A stretch of DNA of 50,787 nt. Source: Pseudomonas sp. LS-2 (GTDB lineage Bacteria; Pseudomonadota; Gammaproteobacteria; Pseudomonadales; Pseudomonadaceae). Shown piece by piece: positions 19,092 to 29,247 of the stretch. The notes under the pieces are model-generated. The model was not told where the DNA came from. It saw nothing but the letters and a program-made list of their open reading frames with translations, and did not search any database. The translations under genes were made by a program, and so were the position numbers. Every line of letters starts with the position of its first letter. Position 1 is the stretch's first letter. The stretch lies in the NCBI RefSeq assembly GCF_003605735.1, contig NZ_QXTJ01000027.1, positions 1,763 to 52,549 on the forward strand. Direction: 5' to 3'.

Positions 19092-19979
19092 ATGAAATCC
19101 CCTTCTTATATAGGGCGCTTTGCGCCGACACCCAGTGGTTATCTGCACTTCGGCTCTCTGGTCGCGGCGTTGGCGTCCTATCTGGATGCACGCGCGGTCG
19201 GCGGCAAATGGCTGATGCGCATGGAAGACCTGGACCCTCCTCGCGAAGAACCGGGCGCGCAGACGGCGATCCTCAACACCCTGGAAACCTATGGCTTCGA
19301 GTGGGACGGCGAACTGGTCAAACAAAGCGACCGGCACGACGCCTATCAGGACATCATCAACCGCTGGTTCAGCTACGGTCTGGCGTACGCCTGCACCTGC
19401 TCGCGTAAACAACTGGAAGGTTTCCAGGGCATTTATCCTGGCTTCTGTCGCAACGCAGGGCATTCTGCTGACAACGCCGCCATCCGGATTCGTGTACCGG
19501 AACTGGAATACCGGTTCGAGGACCGAGTTCAGGGCGAGTTTCGTCAGCATCTGGGTCGCGACGTCGGTGATTTCGTGATCCGCCGTCGCGACGGCTTGTA
19601 TGCCTATCAACTGGCGGTGGTGCTCGATGATGGTTGGCAAGGCGTGACCGACGTAGTGCGCGGAGCCGACCTGCTGGATTCCACGCCGCGCCAGTTGTAC
19701 CTGCAAGAGCTGCTCGGACTGCCACAGCCGCGCTACCTGCATGTTCCCTTGATAACCCAGCCGGACGGCCACAAGCTGGGCAAATCCTACCGATCCCCGC
19801 CCCTCCCCGCCGATCAGGCCACCCCGCTGCTGCTCCGGGCGTTGCGTGCGCTTGGGCAACCGGCGCCGAATGATCTGTCCTTCGCCACGCCAAGGGAGGT
19901 GCTTGACTGGGGCATCGCCCACTGGAACGCTGATTTGATTCCTCAGGTCGCCAGCATTGAAGAAGCTCGAATAGACTGA
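19092..19979 (+). CDS. gluQ: Glutamyl-Q tRNA(Asp) synthetase
   Basis: Attaches glutamate to the queuosine base at position 34 of tRNA-Asp. 295 residues from ATG 19092 (MKSPSYIGRFAPTPSG), which begins as the family does; an earlier in-frame ATG lies in the dksA terminator. The class I HIGH box is H19-F-G-S22 and the KMSKS equivalent is KLGKS (about 234-238). Zinc ligands are CTCSRKQL and the later YPGFC segment. It lacks the tRNA anticodon-binding domain of GltX, as expected from its length. Confidence 0.95.
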   Translation: MKSPSYIGRFAPTPSGYLHFGSLVAALASYLDARAVGGKWLMRMEDLDPPREEPGAQTAILNTLETYGFEWDGELVKQSDRHDAYQDIINRWFSYGLAYACTCSRKQLEGFQGIYPGFCRNAGHSADNAAIRIRVPELEYRFEDRVQGEFRQHLGRDVGDFVIRRRDGLYAYQLAVVLDDGWQGVTDVVRGADLLDSTPRQLYLQELLGLPQPRYLHVPLITQPDGHKLGKSYRSPPLPADQATPLLLRALRALGQPAPNDLSFATPREVLDWGIAHWNADLIPQVASIEEARID

Positions 19980-20095
19980 TTCAGAGCGGTTGCTCCACAC
20001 TTCACCACAAAGCTGGCCGAAACGTCGCTTGCAGCCTGTTAGCCATCCGTTACCATGCCGCTCCTTCAGTCGCGTCAGTCAACCTGGGAGGCCAG

Positions 20096-20272
20096 ATGTA
20101 CATTTATCGATTGGTCCTGCTTCTCGTGGTAGGCATCTACCTCTTCTCCCCGGCCATCATGGACTGGTGGATCGACGCGACCGGCGCCTGGTACCGGCCT
20201 TACATGCTATGGCTGATACTGATCGTGGTGACTTTTATCCTGCAGAGCCAACGAGATGCCGATGAGCTTTAG
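20096..20272 (+). CDS. cbrX: CbrX, small membrane protein upstream of cbrA
   Basis: 58 residues beginning MYIYRLVLLLVVGIYLFSPA, with two hydrophobic segments (about 4-20 and 37-51) and a short charged tail [15 protein letters not shown] ribosome site lies six bases before ATG 20096. The last codons overlap the cbrA start in another frame, so cbrA translation is probably coupled to it. A small cotranscribed gene of this kind has been described upstream of cbrA in P. putida under the name cbrX. Its biochemical role is unclear. Confidence 0.85.
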   Translation: MYIYRLVLLLVVGIYLFSPAIMDWWIDATGAWYRPYMLWLILIVVTFILQSQRDADEL

Positions 20273-23210
20273 CCTGACCCAGATGATCCTGGTCAGCGCC
20301 GCCTACCTTCTGGTTCTGTTCAGCGTGGCCTGGATCAGCGAGCGTGGATTGATTCCGCGATGGATCATTCGCCACCCGCTGACCTACACCCTCTCGCTGG
20401 GGGTCTATGCCAGTGCGTGGGCGTTCTATGGGACGGTAGGCCTTGCCTATCAATACGGCTATGGCTTCCTTTCCAGCTATCTGGGCGTATCCGGAGCATT
20501 TCTGCTGGCGCCGGTGTTGCTCTACCCCATCCTCAAGATCACTCGTACCTATCAGCTATCGTCGCTGGCCGATCTGTTCGCCTTCCGCTTTCGCAGTACA
20601 TGGGCCGGCGCGCTGACGACGGTCTTCATGCTGATCGGCGTACTGCCGCTGCTGGCCCTGCAGATCCAGGCGGTGGCGGACTCCATGGCGATCCTCACCC
20701 GCGAACCCGTGCGCAACTACGTGGCCTTCGCTTTCTGCATTCTGATCATTCTGTTCACCATCTTCTTCGGTTCGCGGCACATCGCCACCCGGGAGAAACA
20801 CGAAGGTCTGGTGTTTGCCATCGCTTTCGAGTCGGTGATCAAACTGGTGGCCATCGGCGGTATCGGCATCTACGCGCTGTACGGTGTTTTCGACGGGCCT
20901 GCGAGCCTGGAACAGTGGTTGTTGCAGAACCAGAGCGCATTGGCAGCCCTCCACACACCGTTGCAGGAAGGCCCGTGGCGCACGCTGCTGCTGGTGTTCT
21001 TCGCTTCGGCCATCGTGATGCCGCACATGTATCACATGACGTTCACCGAGAACCTCAACCCCCGCTCACTTGTCAGTGCGAGCTGGGGTTTGCCTCTGTT
21101 CCTGTTGCTGATGAGTCTGGCGGTGCCGCTGGTGCTGTGGGCTGGCCTGAAACTGGGCGCAACCACCAGTCCGGAATACTTCACGCTCGGCATCGGTATC
21201 GCTGCCAATAACAAGCTGTTGGCGCTGCTGGCCTACGTCGGTGGATTGTCAGCGGCGAGCGGCCTGATCATCGTCACCACGCTGGCGCTGTCCGGCATGG
21301 CGCTCAATCATCTGGTGCTGCCGCTTTATCAGCCACCGGCCGAGGGCAATATCTATCGCTGGCTGAAGTGGACCCGACGCGGGCTGATCGTCGCGATCAT
21401 CATGGCCGGCTACGGGTTCTACCTGTTGCTGGGTGCCAAGCAGGACCTGGCAAATCTGGGCATCGTCGCCTTCGTTGCCACCTTGCAGTTTCTGCCGGGC
21501 GTGCTGTCCGTCCTCTACTGGCCCGCGGCAAATCGCCGAGGCTTCATGGCTGGCCTGATCGCCGGGACAGTGGTGTGGATGGTCAGCATGCTGTTTCCGC
21601 TGATCGGCAACTTCCAGGGTTTCTATATTCCCCTGCTGAACATGATCTACGTGCTGGATGACACCAGTTGGCACATGGCAGCCATTGCCTCGCTGGCGGC
21701 AAACGTTCTGGTATTCACCCTGATTTCGCTGTTCAGCAATCCAAGCCCCGAAGAAGCCAGCGCCGCCGAGGCCTGTGCGGTGGATAACGTTCGCCGCCCT
21801 CAGCGTCGTGAACTGCACGCCGTCTCGCCGCAGGAATTTGCCACTCAGCTGGCCAAGCCTCTCGGTGCAAAGGCTGCGCAAAAAGAGGTCGAACAAGCGC
21901 TGCGCGACCTTTACCTGCCCTTCGACGAACGGCGCCCTTACGCCCTGCGTCGTCTGCGCGACCGTATCGAAGCCAACCTTTCCGGCCTGATGGGCCCAAG
22001 TGTGGCTCAGGACATGGTCGAAACCTTCCTGCCGTACAAATCGGGCAGTGAGAACTACGTCACTGAAGACATTCACTTCATCGAAAGCCGTCTCGAGGAC
22101 TACCATTCGCGCCTCACCGGCCTTGCCGCCGAGCTCGATGCCTTGCGCCGCTACCACCGCCAGACCCTGCAGGAACTGCCAATGGGCGTCTGCTCGCTGG
22201 CCAAGGATCAAGAAATCCTGATGTGGAACAAGGCGATGGAAGAACTCACCGGCATCGGCGCGCAGCGCGTGGTCGGGTCACGCCTTGAAACCATCGCCGA
22301 TCCGTGGCGACAGCTGCTGCTGGGCTTCATCAACGTCCCGGACGAGCACCTGCACAAGCAGCGTCTGGCGCTGGATGGGCAGACCCGGTGGCTGAATCTG
22401 CACAAAGCGGCCATTGATGAACCTCTTGCACCCGGTAACAGCGGACTGGTGATCCTGGTTGAGGACCTCACCGATACCCAGATGCTGGAAGACAAACTGG
22501 TCCATTCCGAACGTCTGGCCAGCATTGGCCGCCTGGCCGCCGGTGTCGCCCACGAAATCGGCAACCCGATCACCGGCATCGCCTGTCTGGCCCAGAACCT
22601 GCGCGAAGAGCGCGAGGAAGACGGCGAACTGACGGAAATCAGCAGCCAGATCATCGAACAGACCAAACGTGTGTCGCGCATTGTCCAGTCGCTGATGAGC
22701 TTCGCTCACGCCGGCGGCCACCAGCATGCCGACGAAGCCGTATGCCTGGCCGAGGTCGCACAGGATGCCATTGGTCTGCTCGCGCTCAATCGCCGCAATT
22801 TCGAGGTGCAGTTCTATAACCTGTGCAACCCGAACCACTGGGTCGATGGCGATCCGCAACGCCTGGCGCAGGTGCTGATCAACCTGCTCTCCAACGCTCG
22901 TGACGCCTCCCCGGCAGGTAGCGCGGTCCGGGTAAAAAGCGAAGCGTCCGAACATACGGTCGATTTGATCGTCGAAGACGAAGGCACCGGAATTCCGAAA
23001 GCAATCATGGACCGCTTGTTCGAACCGTTCTTCACCACCAAGGATCCGGGAGAAGGGACAGGGCTAGGGCTCGCACTGGTCTATTCCATCGTTGAAGAGC
23101 ATTATGGACAAATCACCATCGACAGCCCGGCTGACGCCGAGCAACAACGCGGAACCCGTATTCGGGTGACATTACCGCGACATGTCGAAGCGACGTCCGC
23201 TGTGAACTGA
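20262..23210 (+). CDS. cbrA: Sensor histidine kinase CbrA with SLC5-like transporter domain
   Basis: Sensor of the CbrAB system that controls carbon/nitrogen balance and use of amino acids such as histidine. 982 residues from ATG 20262 ([16 protein letters not shown]); ATG 20256 is an alternative two codons earlier. Order: about 13 membrane segments of an SLC5 Na+/solute symporter-like domain (1 to about 490), a STAC-type linker (about 510-580), a PAS domain (about 630-720), HisKA with the phosphorylated histidine H764 ([12 protein letters not shown]), and HATPase_c with N box ([11 protein letters not shown]), G1 (DEGTGIP), F box (FEPFFTTK) and G2 ([10 protein letters not shown]). Followed 22 bases later by cbrB. 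Confidence 0.96.
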   Translation: MSFSLTQMILVSAAYLLVLFSVAWISERGLIPRWIIRHPLTYTLSLGVYASAWAFYGTVGLAYQYGYGFLSSYLGVSGAFLLAPVLLYPILKITRTYQLSSLADLFAFRFRSTWAGALTTVFMLIGVLPLLALQIQAVADSMAILTREPVRNYVAFAFCILIILFTIFFGSRHIATREKHEGLVFAIAFESVIKLVAIGGIGIYALYGVFDGPASLEQWLLQNQSALAALHTPLQEGPWRTLLLVFFASAIVMPHMYHMTFTENLNPRSLVSASWGLPLFLLLMSLAVPLVLWAGLKLGATTSPEYFTLGIGIAANNKLLALLAYVGGLSAASGLIIVTTLALSGMALNHLVLPLYQPPAEGNIYRWLKWTRRGLIVAIIMAGYGFYLLLGAKQDLANLGIVAFVATLQFLPGVLSVLYWPAANRRGFMAGLIAGTVVWMVSMLFPLIGNFQGFYIPLLNMIYVLDDTSWHMAAIASLAANVLVFTLISLFSNPSPEEASAAEACAVDNVRRPQRRELHAVSPQEFATQLAKPLGAKAAQKEVEQALRDLYLPFDERRPYALRRLRDRIEANLSGLMGPSVAQDMVETFLPYKSGSENYVTEDIHFIESRLEDYHSRLTGLAAELDALRRYHRQTLQELPMGVCSLAKDQEILMWNKAMEELTGIGAQRVVGSRLETIADPWRQLLLGFINVPDEHLHKQRLALDGQTRWLNLHKAAIDEPLAPGNSGLVILVEDLTDTQMLEDKLVHSERLASIGRLAAGVAHEIGNPITGIACLAQNLREEREEDGELTEISSQIIEQTKRVSRIVQSLMSFAHAGGHQHADEAVCLAEVAQDAIGLLALNRRNFEVQFYNLCNPNHWVDGDPQRLAQVLINLLSNARDASPAGSAVRVKSEASEHTVDLIVEDEGTGIPKAIMDRLFEPFFTTKDPGEGTGLGLALVYSIVEEHYGQITIDSPADAEQQRGTRIRVTLPRHVEATSAVN

Positions 23211-23232
23211 GACCGTCGAGAGAATCGAATCA

Positions 23233-24672
23233 ATGCCGCACATTTTGATCGTCGAAGACGAAACCATTATCCGCTCCGCCTTGCGTCGCCTGCTGGAACG
23301 CAATCAGTACCAGGTCAGTGAAGCCGGATCCGTGCAGGAAGCTCAGGAACGTTTCAGCATCCCCTCTTTCGATCTGATCGTCAGCGACCTGCGCCTGCCC
23401 GGCGCTCCCGGTACTGAACTGATCAAGCTCGGACAGGGTAAACCTGTACTGATCATGACCAGTTACGCCAGCCTGCGCTCGGCCGTGGACTCAATGAAGA
23501 TGGGCGCGGTGGACTACATCGCCAAGCCCTTCGATCATGACGAAATGCTCCAGGCGGTTTCGCGCATCCTGCGTGACCGACAAACCGTGCAGAGCCTGCA
23601 AGCCGAGCGCGCCGCGACCAGCAAAACGTCGACCTCCGACAAGCCTGGCCCTGACAACAGCAACGGCGAGATCGGCATCATCGGCTCATGCCCGCCGATG
23701 CAGGACTTGTACAGCAAGATCCGCAAGGTCGCCCCGACTGACTCCAACGTGTTGATTCAAGGCGAGTCCGGCACCGGTAAGGAGCTGGTGGCCCGTGCCC
23801 TGCACAACCTGTCCCGTCGTGCCAAGGCGCCGATGATTTCAGTGAACTGCGCAGCGATTCCCGAGACACTGATCGAGTCCGAACTGTTCGGCCACGAGAA
23901 AGGTGCGTTCACAGGGGCTAGCGCAGGTCGCGCGGGCCTGGTGGAAGCGGCTGACGGTGGCACGCTGTTTCTCGACGAAATCGGTGAATTGCCCCTGGAA
24001 GCGCAAGCTCGTTTGTTACGGGTGCTTCAAGAAGGCGAGATCCGTCGCGTCGGCTCGGTGCAATCGCAAAAGGTGGACGTGCGCCTGATTGCGGCGACCC
24101 ACCGCGACCTCAAGAGCCTGGCCAAGGTCGGACAGTTCCGTGAAGACCTCTATTACCGTCTGCACGTGATCGCCCTCAAATTGCCAGCCCTGCGCGAGCG
24201 TGGCGCCGACGTGAACGAGATAGCCAACGCGTTCCTGGCCCGCCAGAGCGCCAAGGCCGGACGTAACGATCTGAAATTCGGCCCGGATGCCGAACAGGCC
24301 ATTCGTCATTACTCCTGGCCTGGCAACGTACGGGAGCTGGAAAATGCGGTCGAGCGGGCTGTAATTCTGTGCGAAAGCCCGGAAATCTCGGCTGATCTTC
24401 TGGGGATCGACATCGAACTGAGCGATCTGGACGTGGAGGAGTTCATCGGCCTGGCGCCACAAACGGCATCCTCTGCCAGTTCCACCGCACATGAGCCGAC
24501 CGAAGATCTGTCCCTGGAGGATTACTTCCAGCACTTCGTTCTTGAGCATCAGGACCACATGACCGAGACCGAACTCGCACGCAAACTCGGCGTGAGCCGC
24601 AAGTGCCTGTGGGAGCGCCGCCAGCGCCTGGGTATCCCCCGCCGCAAGACCGGCGTCGCCAGCGAAACGTGA
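23233..24672 (+). CDS. cbrB: Sigma-54-dependent response regulator CbrB
   Basis: NtrC-family activator phosphorylated by CbrA. 479 residues: receiver domain with D52 as phospho-acceptor (VSDLRLPG), AAA+ domain with Walker A G177-ESGTGK183, the sigma-54 contact loop G224-AFTGA229 and Walker [12 protein letters not shown], then a Fis-type helix-turn-helix at the C-terminus ([24 protein letters not shown]). Its main known target is crcZ, which lies directly downstream with a matching palindrome and a sigma-54 promoter. A terminator separates the two. Confidence 0.97.
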   Translation: MPHILIVEDETIIRSALRRLLERNQYQVSEAGSVQEAQERFSIPSFDLIVSDLRLPGAPGTELIKLGQGKPVLIMTSYASLRSAVDSMKMGAVDYIAKPFDHDEMLQAVSRILRDRQTVQSLQAERAATSKTSTSDKPGPDNSNGEIGIIGSCPPMQDLYSKIRKVAPTDSNVLIQGESGTGKELVARALHNLSRRAKAPMISVNCAAIPETLIESELFGHEKGAFTGASAGRAGLVEAADGGTLFLDEIGELPLEAQARLLRVLQEGEIRRVGSVQSQKVDVRLIAATHRDLKSLAKVGQFREDLYYRLHVIALKLPALRERGADVNEIANAFLARQSAKAGRNDLKFGPDAEQAIRHYSWPGNVRELENAVERAVILCESPEISADLLGIDIELSDLDVEEFIGLAPQTASSASSTAHEPTEDLSLEDYFQHFVLEHQDHMTETELARKLGVSRKCLWERRQRLGIPRRKTGVASET

Positions 24673-24727
24673 GACGCTTGACCCGCGCAAGGCTCTGGCA
24701 CGCGGCTTAGGGGTGTTGTGAAAAAAC

Positions 24728-24754
24728 TGTTACCTCACTCAGCAACACGTAACA
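24728..24754 (+). promoter_or_regulatory. CbrB upstream activating palindrome of crcZ
   Basis: TGTTAC (24728-24733), 15 bases, then GTAACA (24749-24754): a perfect 6-bp inverted repeat. This agrees with the CbrB recognition pattern reported for crcZ in other pseudomonads. Its centre is about 149 bases before the predicted crcZ start, a normal enhancer distance for an NtrC-type activator. Confidence 0.8.
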
Positions 24755-24758
24755 GAAG

Positions 24759-24792
24759 CCGGGGCGTACGGTAACGTAACCCCGGTTTTTTT
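24759..24792 (+). terminator. Intrinsic terminator of cbrB with GTAAC half-sites in the loop
   Basis: Stem CCGGGG (24759-24764) with CCCCGG (24780-24785), followed by T7. The loop contains GGTAACGTAAC, i.e. two more CbrB-like half-sites, so this DNA may act both as cbrB terminator and as part of the crcZ enhancer. Confidence 0.8.
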
Positions 24793-24862
24793 ATGCCCGT
24801 AAAAAATAGCGTCGTTTTGCCACACCCCCGTGTTTAAAGGGCTGCAGCGTTTTACACAAAAG

Positions 24863-24880
24863 TTGGCACGCGTTCTGCTA
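24863..24880 (+). promoter_or_regulatory. Sigma-54 promoter of crcZ
   Basis: TTGGCACGCGTTCTGCTA has the invariant GG (24865-24866) and GC (24877-24878) with the required ten bases between them, the -24/-12 pattern of RpoN promoters. The predicted start is near 24890. Confidence 0.9.
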
Positions 24881-24889
24881 TAGGTATTC

Positions 24890-25255
24890 GTACAAGAACA
24901 ACAAAAATCAGTCACCCGCAAAACACCACAATAAAAACAAGACGAATCGACTCACGCATAACAAGAACAACACGGCGGAGGCGCAGCTAACTGATTCTTT
25001 TGGAGAGGCGTTGCATTTGGGACTTGTCCCGCAACCAGGCCGAGAACAACAAAAACTACCCTAAGGTAGAGCCTGAACTGGTTGGATCGATTGATTACTG
25101 CAGCACAGCGACCAAAGCAATCCGTTTGCTCTTGACTCCCGATTGGGAGGTTTCACAGGCGAAAGCCGTGAATTGGGCGCTCAACAAAAACAAAAAGCCC
25201 AACAGACAATAAAAATAAGAGCACGCACTTTGGGGGAGCTTCGGCTCCCCCAGTA
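24890..25255 (+). ncRNA. crcZ: CrcZ catabolite-repression sRNA
   Basis: About 365 nt. It sequesters Hfq (with Crc) and so relieves catabolite repression of A-rich target mRNAs. Six A-rich CA motifs are visible, starting at 24894, 24930, 24960, 25045, 25183 and 25208 (e.g. AACAACAAAAA, AATAAAAATAA). The 3' end is a 9-bp stem with a UUCG loop (25231-25239 with 25244-25252); the tail is not T-rich, so the exact end is uncertain, and a second small hairpin (CGGGATAAAATCCCG) follows at 25261-25275. Position after cbrB, the sigma-54 promoter and the CbrB site all agree. A 70-codon open frame inside it is not considered real. Confidence 0.92.
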
Positions 25256-25437
25256 GCTTCCGGGATAAAATCCCGACTCAAACTCCCCCGCACCAAGCCT
25301 CTGAGCCCCGCACCGCCTGCCTCAAGACTGCCTTCGCGCAGCCTCCTACACCATCCCTCGACTAAATGCTAGAATCCCCGCCCATCATGCGGTCATTCCT
25401 GGGAATCGGCCGAATATTCCTTCAAACAGTGCATCCC

Positions 25438-26832
25438 ATGCTGAAGAAGCTGTTCCAGTCATTCCGTACTCCCCTGCGTAAACCGCAGCAACACACGCGT
25501 ACCACGCCTGAAGTGCTCAACGGCAGTCAGCACTCGTTGCAGCGCAATCAATTCAGCCGCTATGCGGTGAGCATCGTCGAGCGCCTGCAGAACGCCGGTT
25601 ACCAGGCCTATCTGGTCGGCGGTTGTGTACGCGACCTGATGCTGGGCATCACGCCGAAGGATTTCGACGTTGCCACCAGCGCCACTCCTGAACAGGTTCG
25701 CGCAGAATTCCGTAACGCTCGCATCATCGGTCGCCGCTTCAAGCTGGTTCATATCCATTTCGGTCGTGAAATCATCGAAGTCGCGACGTTCCGCGCCAAC
25801 CACCCTCAGGATGAAGAAGACGAAGACAGCAACCAGTCTTCGCGCAACGAGAGTGGCCGGATTCTGCGGGACAACGTGTACGGCACCCTTGAAGAAGATG
25901 CCCAGCGCCGCGACTTCACCATCAATGCCCTTTATTACGATCCGGTCACCGAACGCGTGCTCGATTACGCCAATGGCGTACACGACATTCGGAACCGTCT
26001 CATCCGCCTGATTGGCGATCCTCAGCAGCGCTATAAAGAAGACCCGGTGCGTATGCTGCGCGCCGTGCGTTTCGCCGCCAAGCTGGATTTCGGCATCGAA
26101 AAACACAGCGCTACGCCGATTCGTCCGCTGGCGCCCATGCTGCGTGACATCCCGGCAGCGCGTCTGTTCGAGGAAGTGCTGAAGCTGTTCCTGTCTGGAT
26201 ACGCTGAACCGTCCTTCGAGATGCTGGTGGACCTGGAGCTGTTCGAGCCCTTGTTCCCGGCCAGCTCCAAGGCGCTGGAGTACAACCCGACCTACACCCA
26301 CACGCTGATCAGCGAGGCTTTGGCCAACACCGACCTGCGCGTGAAACAGAACAAACCCGTAACTCCGGCATTCCTGTTCGCTGCGCTGCTGTGGCCTGCC
26401 CTGCCTGCCCGCGTGCTGCGTCTGCAGGAACGTGGCATGCCGCCAATTCCCGCGATGCAGGAAGCGGCTCATGAGCTGATTGCCGAACAGTGCCAGCGCA
26501 TCGCGATTCCAAAACGCTTCACCATGCCGATTCGCGAGATATGGGACATGCAGGAGCGTCTGCCACGTCGCTCCGGCAAGCGTGCCGACCTACTGCTGGA
26601 TAATCCACGGTTCCGTGCCGGTTACGACTTCCTGCTTTTGCGCGAAAGTGCTGGCGAGGAAACCGATGGCCTGGGCGACTGGTGGACCGAGTATCAGGAC
26701 GCCAATGAAGCCGGGCGCCGCGACATGATTCGCGATCTGGGCAACAAGTCCGAAACAGGCCAGGGCCCGCGCAAGCGTCGTCGCAGCGGCGGCGGCAAAC
26801 GCAAGCGCGCTGGCGCCGACGCCTCGGAATGA
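25438..26832 (+). CDS. pcnB: Poly(A) polymerase
   Basis: Adds 3' poly(A) tails that direct RNAs to decay. 464 residues from ATG 25438 (MLKKLFQSFRTPL), the family start; the frame is open 24 codons further upstream with another ATG at 25387. The ribosome site is poor. The class II nucleotidyltransferase head shows G61-G62 and the metal aspartates D75 and D77 (KDFDVAT). The RNA-binding region follows (RDFTINALYYDP, EDPVRMLRAVRFAAKL). The tail is strongly basic (KRRRSGGGKRKRAG), as in beta-gammaproteobacterial PcnB. folK starts 17 bases after the stop. Confidence 0.94.
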   Translation: MLKKLFQSFRTPLRKPQQHTRTTPEVLNGSQHSLQRNQFSRYAVSIVERLQNAGYQAYLVGGCVRDLMLGITPKDFDVATSATPEQVRAEFRNARIIGRRFKLVHIHFGREIIEVATFRANHPQDEEDEDSNQSSRNESGRILRDNVYGTLEEDAQRRDFTINALYYDPVTERVLDYANGVHDIRNRLIRLIGDPQQRYKEDPVRMLRAVRFAAKLDFGIEKHSATPIRPLAPMLRDIPAARLFEEVLKLFLSGYAEPSFEMLVDLELFEPLFPASSKALEYNPTYTHTLISEALANTDLRVKQNKPVTPAFLFAALLWPALPARVLRLQERGMPPIPAMQEAAHELIAEQCQRIAIPKRFTMPIREIWDMQERLPRRSGKRADLLLDNPRFRAGYDFLLLRESAGEETDGLGDWWTEYQDANEAGRRDMIRDLGNKSETGQGPRKRRRSGGGKRKRAGADASE

Positions 26833-26849
26833 GGTCAGGGCCTTCGAAC

Positions 26850-27329
26850 ATGGAACGTGTCTTCATCGGGATGGGTAGCAATCTGGCCGATCCCGCCGAG
26901 CAGTTGCGTGAAGCGATCAAAGCGTTGTCGCAATTGCCGCAGACCAGCCTGTCAGGCGTGTCTTCCTTTTATGTGAGCGACTCGCTGCTGCCCGGCCAGC
27001 CGCGTTATACCAACGCGGTCGCGGCGCTGGATACAGCGCTGGAGCCGTTGGCACTGCTCGATGCTCTGCAATCCATCGAAAATGGCCAGGGCCGCGAGCG
27101 CCTGGAGCGCTGGGGCCCGCGCACGCTGGATCTGGACATCCTGCTGTTCGGCGACCGGCTGATCGATGAGCCGCGTCTTAAAGTGCCGCACTATCACATG
27201 CAGGCCCGGGCGTTCGTGTTGTATCCACTGGCCGAGCTGGCGCCGGGAATCACCTTCGCCGACGGCCGATCACTGGATGCTCTGCTTGCCGAATGCCCGT
27301 TCCAAGGGTTGGAGCAGCTGCAAGGTTAA
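26850..27329 (+). CDS. folK: 2-amino-4-hydroxy-6-hydroxymethyldihydropteridine pyrophosphokinase
   Basis: HPPK; transfers pyrophosphate from ATP to the pterin in folate synthesis. 159 residues from ATG 26850 (MERVFIGMGSNLADP), the normal length. The signature RWGPRTLDLDILLFG (about 89-103) holds the two metal-binding aspartates; the PH...ARAFVLYPLAELAP segment closes the active site. It follows pcnB closely, as in many gammaproteobacteria. The 269 bases between it and panB carry no gene; a TTGACT at about 27428 may belong to a panB promoter but a matching -10 is unclear. Confidence 0.95.
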   Translation: MERVFIGMGSNLADPAEQLREAIKALSQLPQTSLSGVSSFYVSDSLLPGQPRYTNAVAALDTALEPLALLDALQSIENGQGRERLERWGPRTLDLDILLFGDRLIDEPRLKVPHYHMQARAFVLYPLAELAPGITFADGRSLDALLAECPFQGLEQLQG

Positions 27330-27598
27330 GCATCGCCACTTCCTGCCGGACGGCTACGGCATCGGTTTACCCGATGCTCTCCGTTTCCCTCCGGTAACAT
27401 CCTGATCAAGCCGGTAACACCCGGAATTGACTTCCCGCCCCCTCCTCACGAATATAAGCGTCCCGAAGCCGGACTACCGGCCAATAGGCGCCAAACAGGT
27501 CTTTGCAAACATCGCGAAACGACGATGTGCCTGCGTTTGCAGAATGAATCACGCGTTGCTCTCCGTAGTGTTCACAGCGCCTGAATGAGGATTTTTTC

Positions 27599-28399
27599 AT
27601 GCCAGATATCACCGTTACGTCCCTGCTGGGCCTGAAGCAGAAAGGTGAAAAGATCACCATGCTCACCTGCTACGACGCAACCTTCGCCCACGTCGCCAGC
27701 CAGGCGGGCGTCGAAGTCCTGCTGATCGGCGATTCGCTGGGCATGGTGCTGCAAGGCCACGACAGTACGCTGCCGGTGACCACGGCCGAAATGGCCTATC
27801 ACGTTGCCAGCGTCAAACGCGGCAATCAGGGCGCGATGATTCTCGCCGACCTGCCGTTCATGTCCTACGCCACCGCTGAACAGACGTTCGCCAACAGCGC
27901 GATGTTGATGCAGGCGGGCGCTAACATGATCAAGGTCGAAGGCGCTGCCTGGCTCGGCGATTCGATTCGCCTGCTCGCCGAGCGTGGCATCCCGGTCTGT
28001 GCGCACATGGGGCTGACCCCTCAAGCCGTCAACGTGCTGGGCGGCTATAAGGTCCAGGGGCGCCAGGAGGCGCAGGCGCGGCAAATGCGTGCCGACGCGA
28101 TTACTCTGGAACAGGCGGGCGCGGCGATGATTCTGCTGGAATGCGTACCCGGCGAGCTGGCTCAGGAAATCACCCACGCGGTGAAGATTCCGGTGATCGG
28201 CATCGGCGCCGGTAGCGCCACCGACGGTCAGGTTCTGGTCCTTCACGACATGCTCGGCCTGTCGATCACGGGACGTGTACCCAAGTTCGTGAAGAACTTC
28301 ATGATCGGTCAACCTGACATTCAGTCGGCCATTGCCGCCTATGTCAGCGCGGTCAAAGACGTCAGCTTCCCCGCTCCAGAACATGGATTCTCGGCATGA
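27599..28399 (+). CDS. panB: 3-methyl-2-oxobutanoate hydroxymethyltransferase
   Basis: First step of pantothenate synthesis: 2-oxoisovalerate plus methylene-tetrahydrofolate gives ketopantoate. 266 residues. Metal and catalytic residues match the E. coli enzyme in number as well as context: D45 (LIGDSLGM), D84 (ILADLPF) and E114 (IKVEGAAW). A GAGG ribosome site precedes the ATG. The stop overlaps the panC start by four bases (ATGA). Confidence 0.97.
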   Translation: MPDITVTSLLGLKQKGEKITMLTCYDATFAHVASQAGVEVLLIGDSLGMVLQGHDSTLPVTTAEMAYHVASVKRGNQGAMILADLPFMSYATAEQTFANSAMLMQAGANMIKVEGAAWLGDSIRLLAERGIPVCAHMGLTPQAVNVLGGYKVQGRQEAQARQMRADAITLEQAGAAMILLECVPGELAQEITHAVKIPVIGIGAGSATDGQVLVLHDMLGLSITGRVPKFVKNFMIGQPDIQSAIAAYVSAVKDVSFPAPEHGFSA

Positions 28400-29247
28400 A
28401 CACTGTAAAAACCGTGCGCGAACTGCGCGCCGCCGTTGCGCGCGCCCGCAGTGAAGGCAAACGTATCGCGCTGGTGCCCACCATGGGCAACCTGCACAGT
28501 GGTCACACTGCGCTGGTCACCAAAGCCACTCAACGCGCTGACTTCGTGGTTGCGAGCATTTTCGTTAACCCGCTGCAGTTCGGCCCCAACGAAGACCTGG
28601 CCACGTATCCCCGCACGCTGGCGGCCGATCAGGAAAAACTGCTGCAAGCCGGCTGCCACCTGCTGTTTACGCCTACCGTTGAAGAAATGTATCCCCATGG
28701 CATGGCCGATCAAACCATCGTCCGCGTGCCGGTGGTTTCAGAAGGCCTGTGCGGCGGGAGTCGTCCTGGTCATTTCGATGGCGTTTCCACTGTTGTCAGC
28801 AAACTGTTCAATATGGTTCAGCCTGACATCGCGATCTTTGGTCAGAAAGACTTCCAGCAACTGGCCGTGATCAGCGCGCTGGTGCGAGATCTGAACATGC
28901 CGATCCAGATCATCGGCGAGCCGACCGTACGTGCGGCCGATGGCCTGGCGCTGTCGTCCCGCAACGGTTACCTGACCGAAGCAGAACGTGTTACCGCCCC
29001 CGAGCTGTATCGGGTCATCAAGCAGATTGGCGCTGCACTGCACAACGGTGAGAAGAACTACCCGCAGTTGCTGGAGGGCGGCAAGAAGGCACTCGAAGCC
29101 GCTGGCTTGCGTCCCGATTATCTCGAAATTCGCCAAGCCGTGAGCTTGCGACCCGCAGCCCCTGAGGATCAGGATCTGGTGGTGCTGGGCGCAGCCTTTC
29201 TGGGCAAGACGCGTTTGATCGACAATCTTCATCTGGTCAGGGAATAA
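28396..29247 (+). CDS. panC: Pantothenate synthetase (pantoate--beta-alanine ligase)
   Basis: Joins pantoate and beta-alanine using ATP. 283 residues. HIGH-type motif in [14 protein letters not shown] (H34, H37), the GQKDFQQL motif at about 150 and the KMSKS-like ALSSRNGYL at about 190. Translation is coupled to panB. The beta-alanine must come from aspartate decarboxylase (PanD) or another source; panD does not follow here as it does in P. aeruginosa. Confidence 0.97.
   Translation: MNTVKTVRELRAAVARARSEGKRIALVPTMGNLHSGHTALVTKATQRADFVVASIFVNPLQFGPNEDLATYPRTLAADQEKLLQAGCHLLFTPTVEEMYPHGMADQTIVRVPVVSEGLCGGSRPGHFDGVSTVVSKLFNMVQPDIAIFGQKDFQQLAVISALVRDLNMPIQIIGEPTVRAADGLALSSRNGYLTEAERVTAPELYRVIKQIGAALHNGEKNYPQLLEGGKKALEAAGLRPDYLEIRQAVSLRPAAPEDQDLVVLGAAFLGKTRLIDNLHLVRE

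Noticed and set aside
25000..25212. A 70-codon frame inside crcZ
   Set aside because: It is made largely of the A-rich CA motifs of a known regulatory RNA and has no family resemblance.
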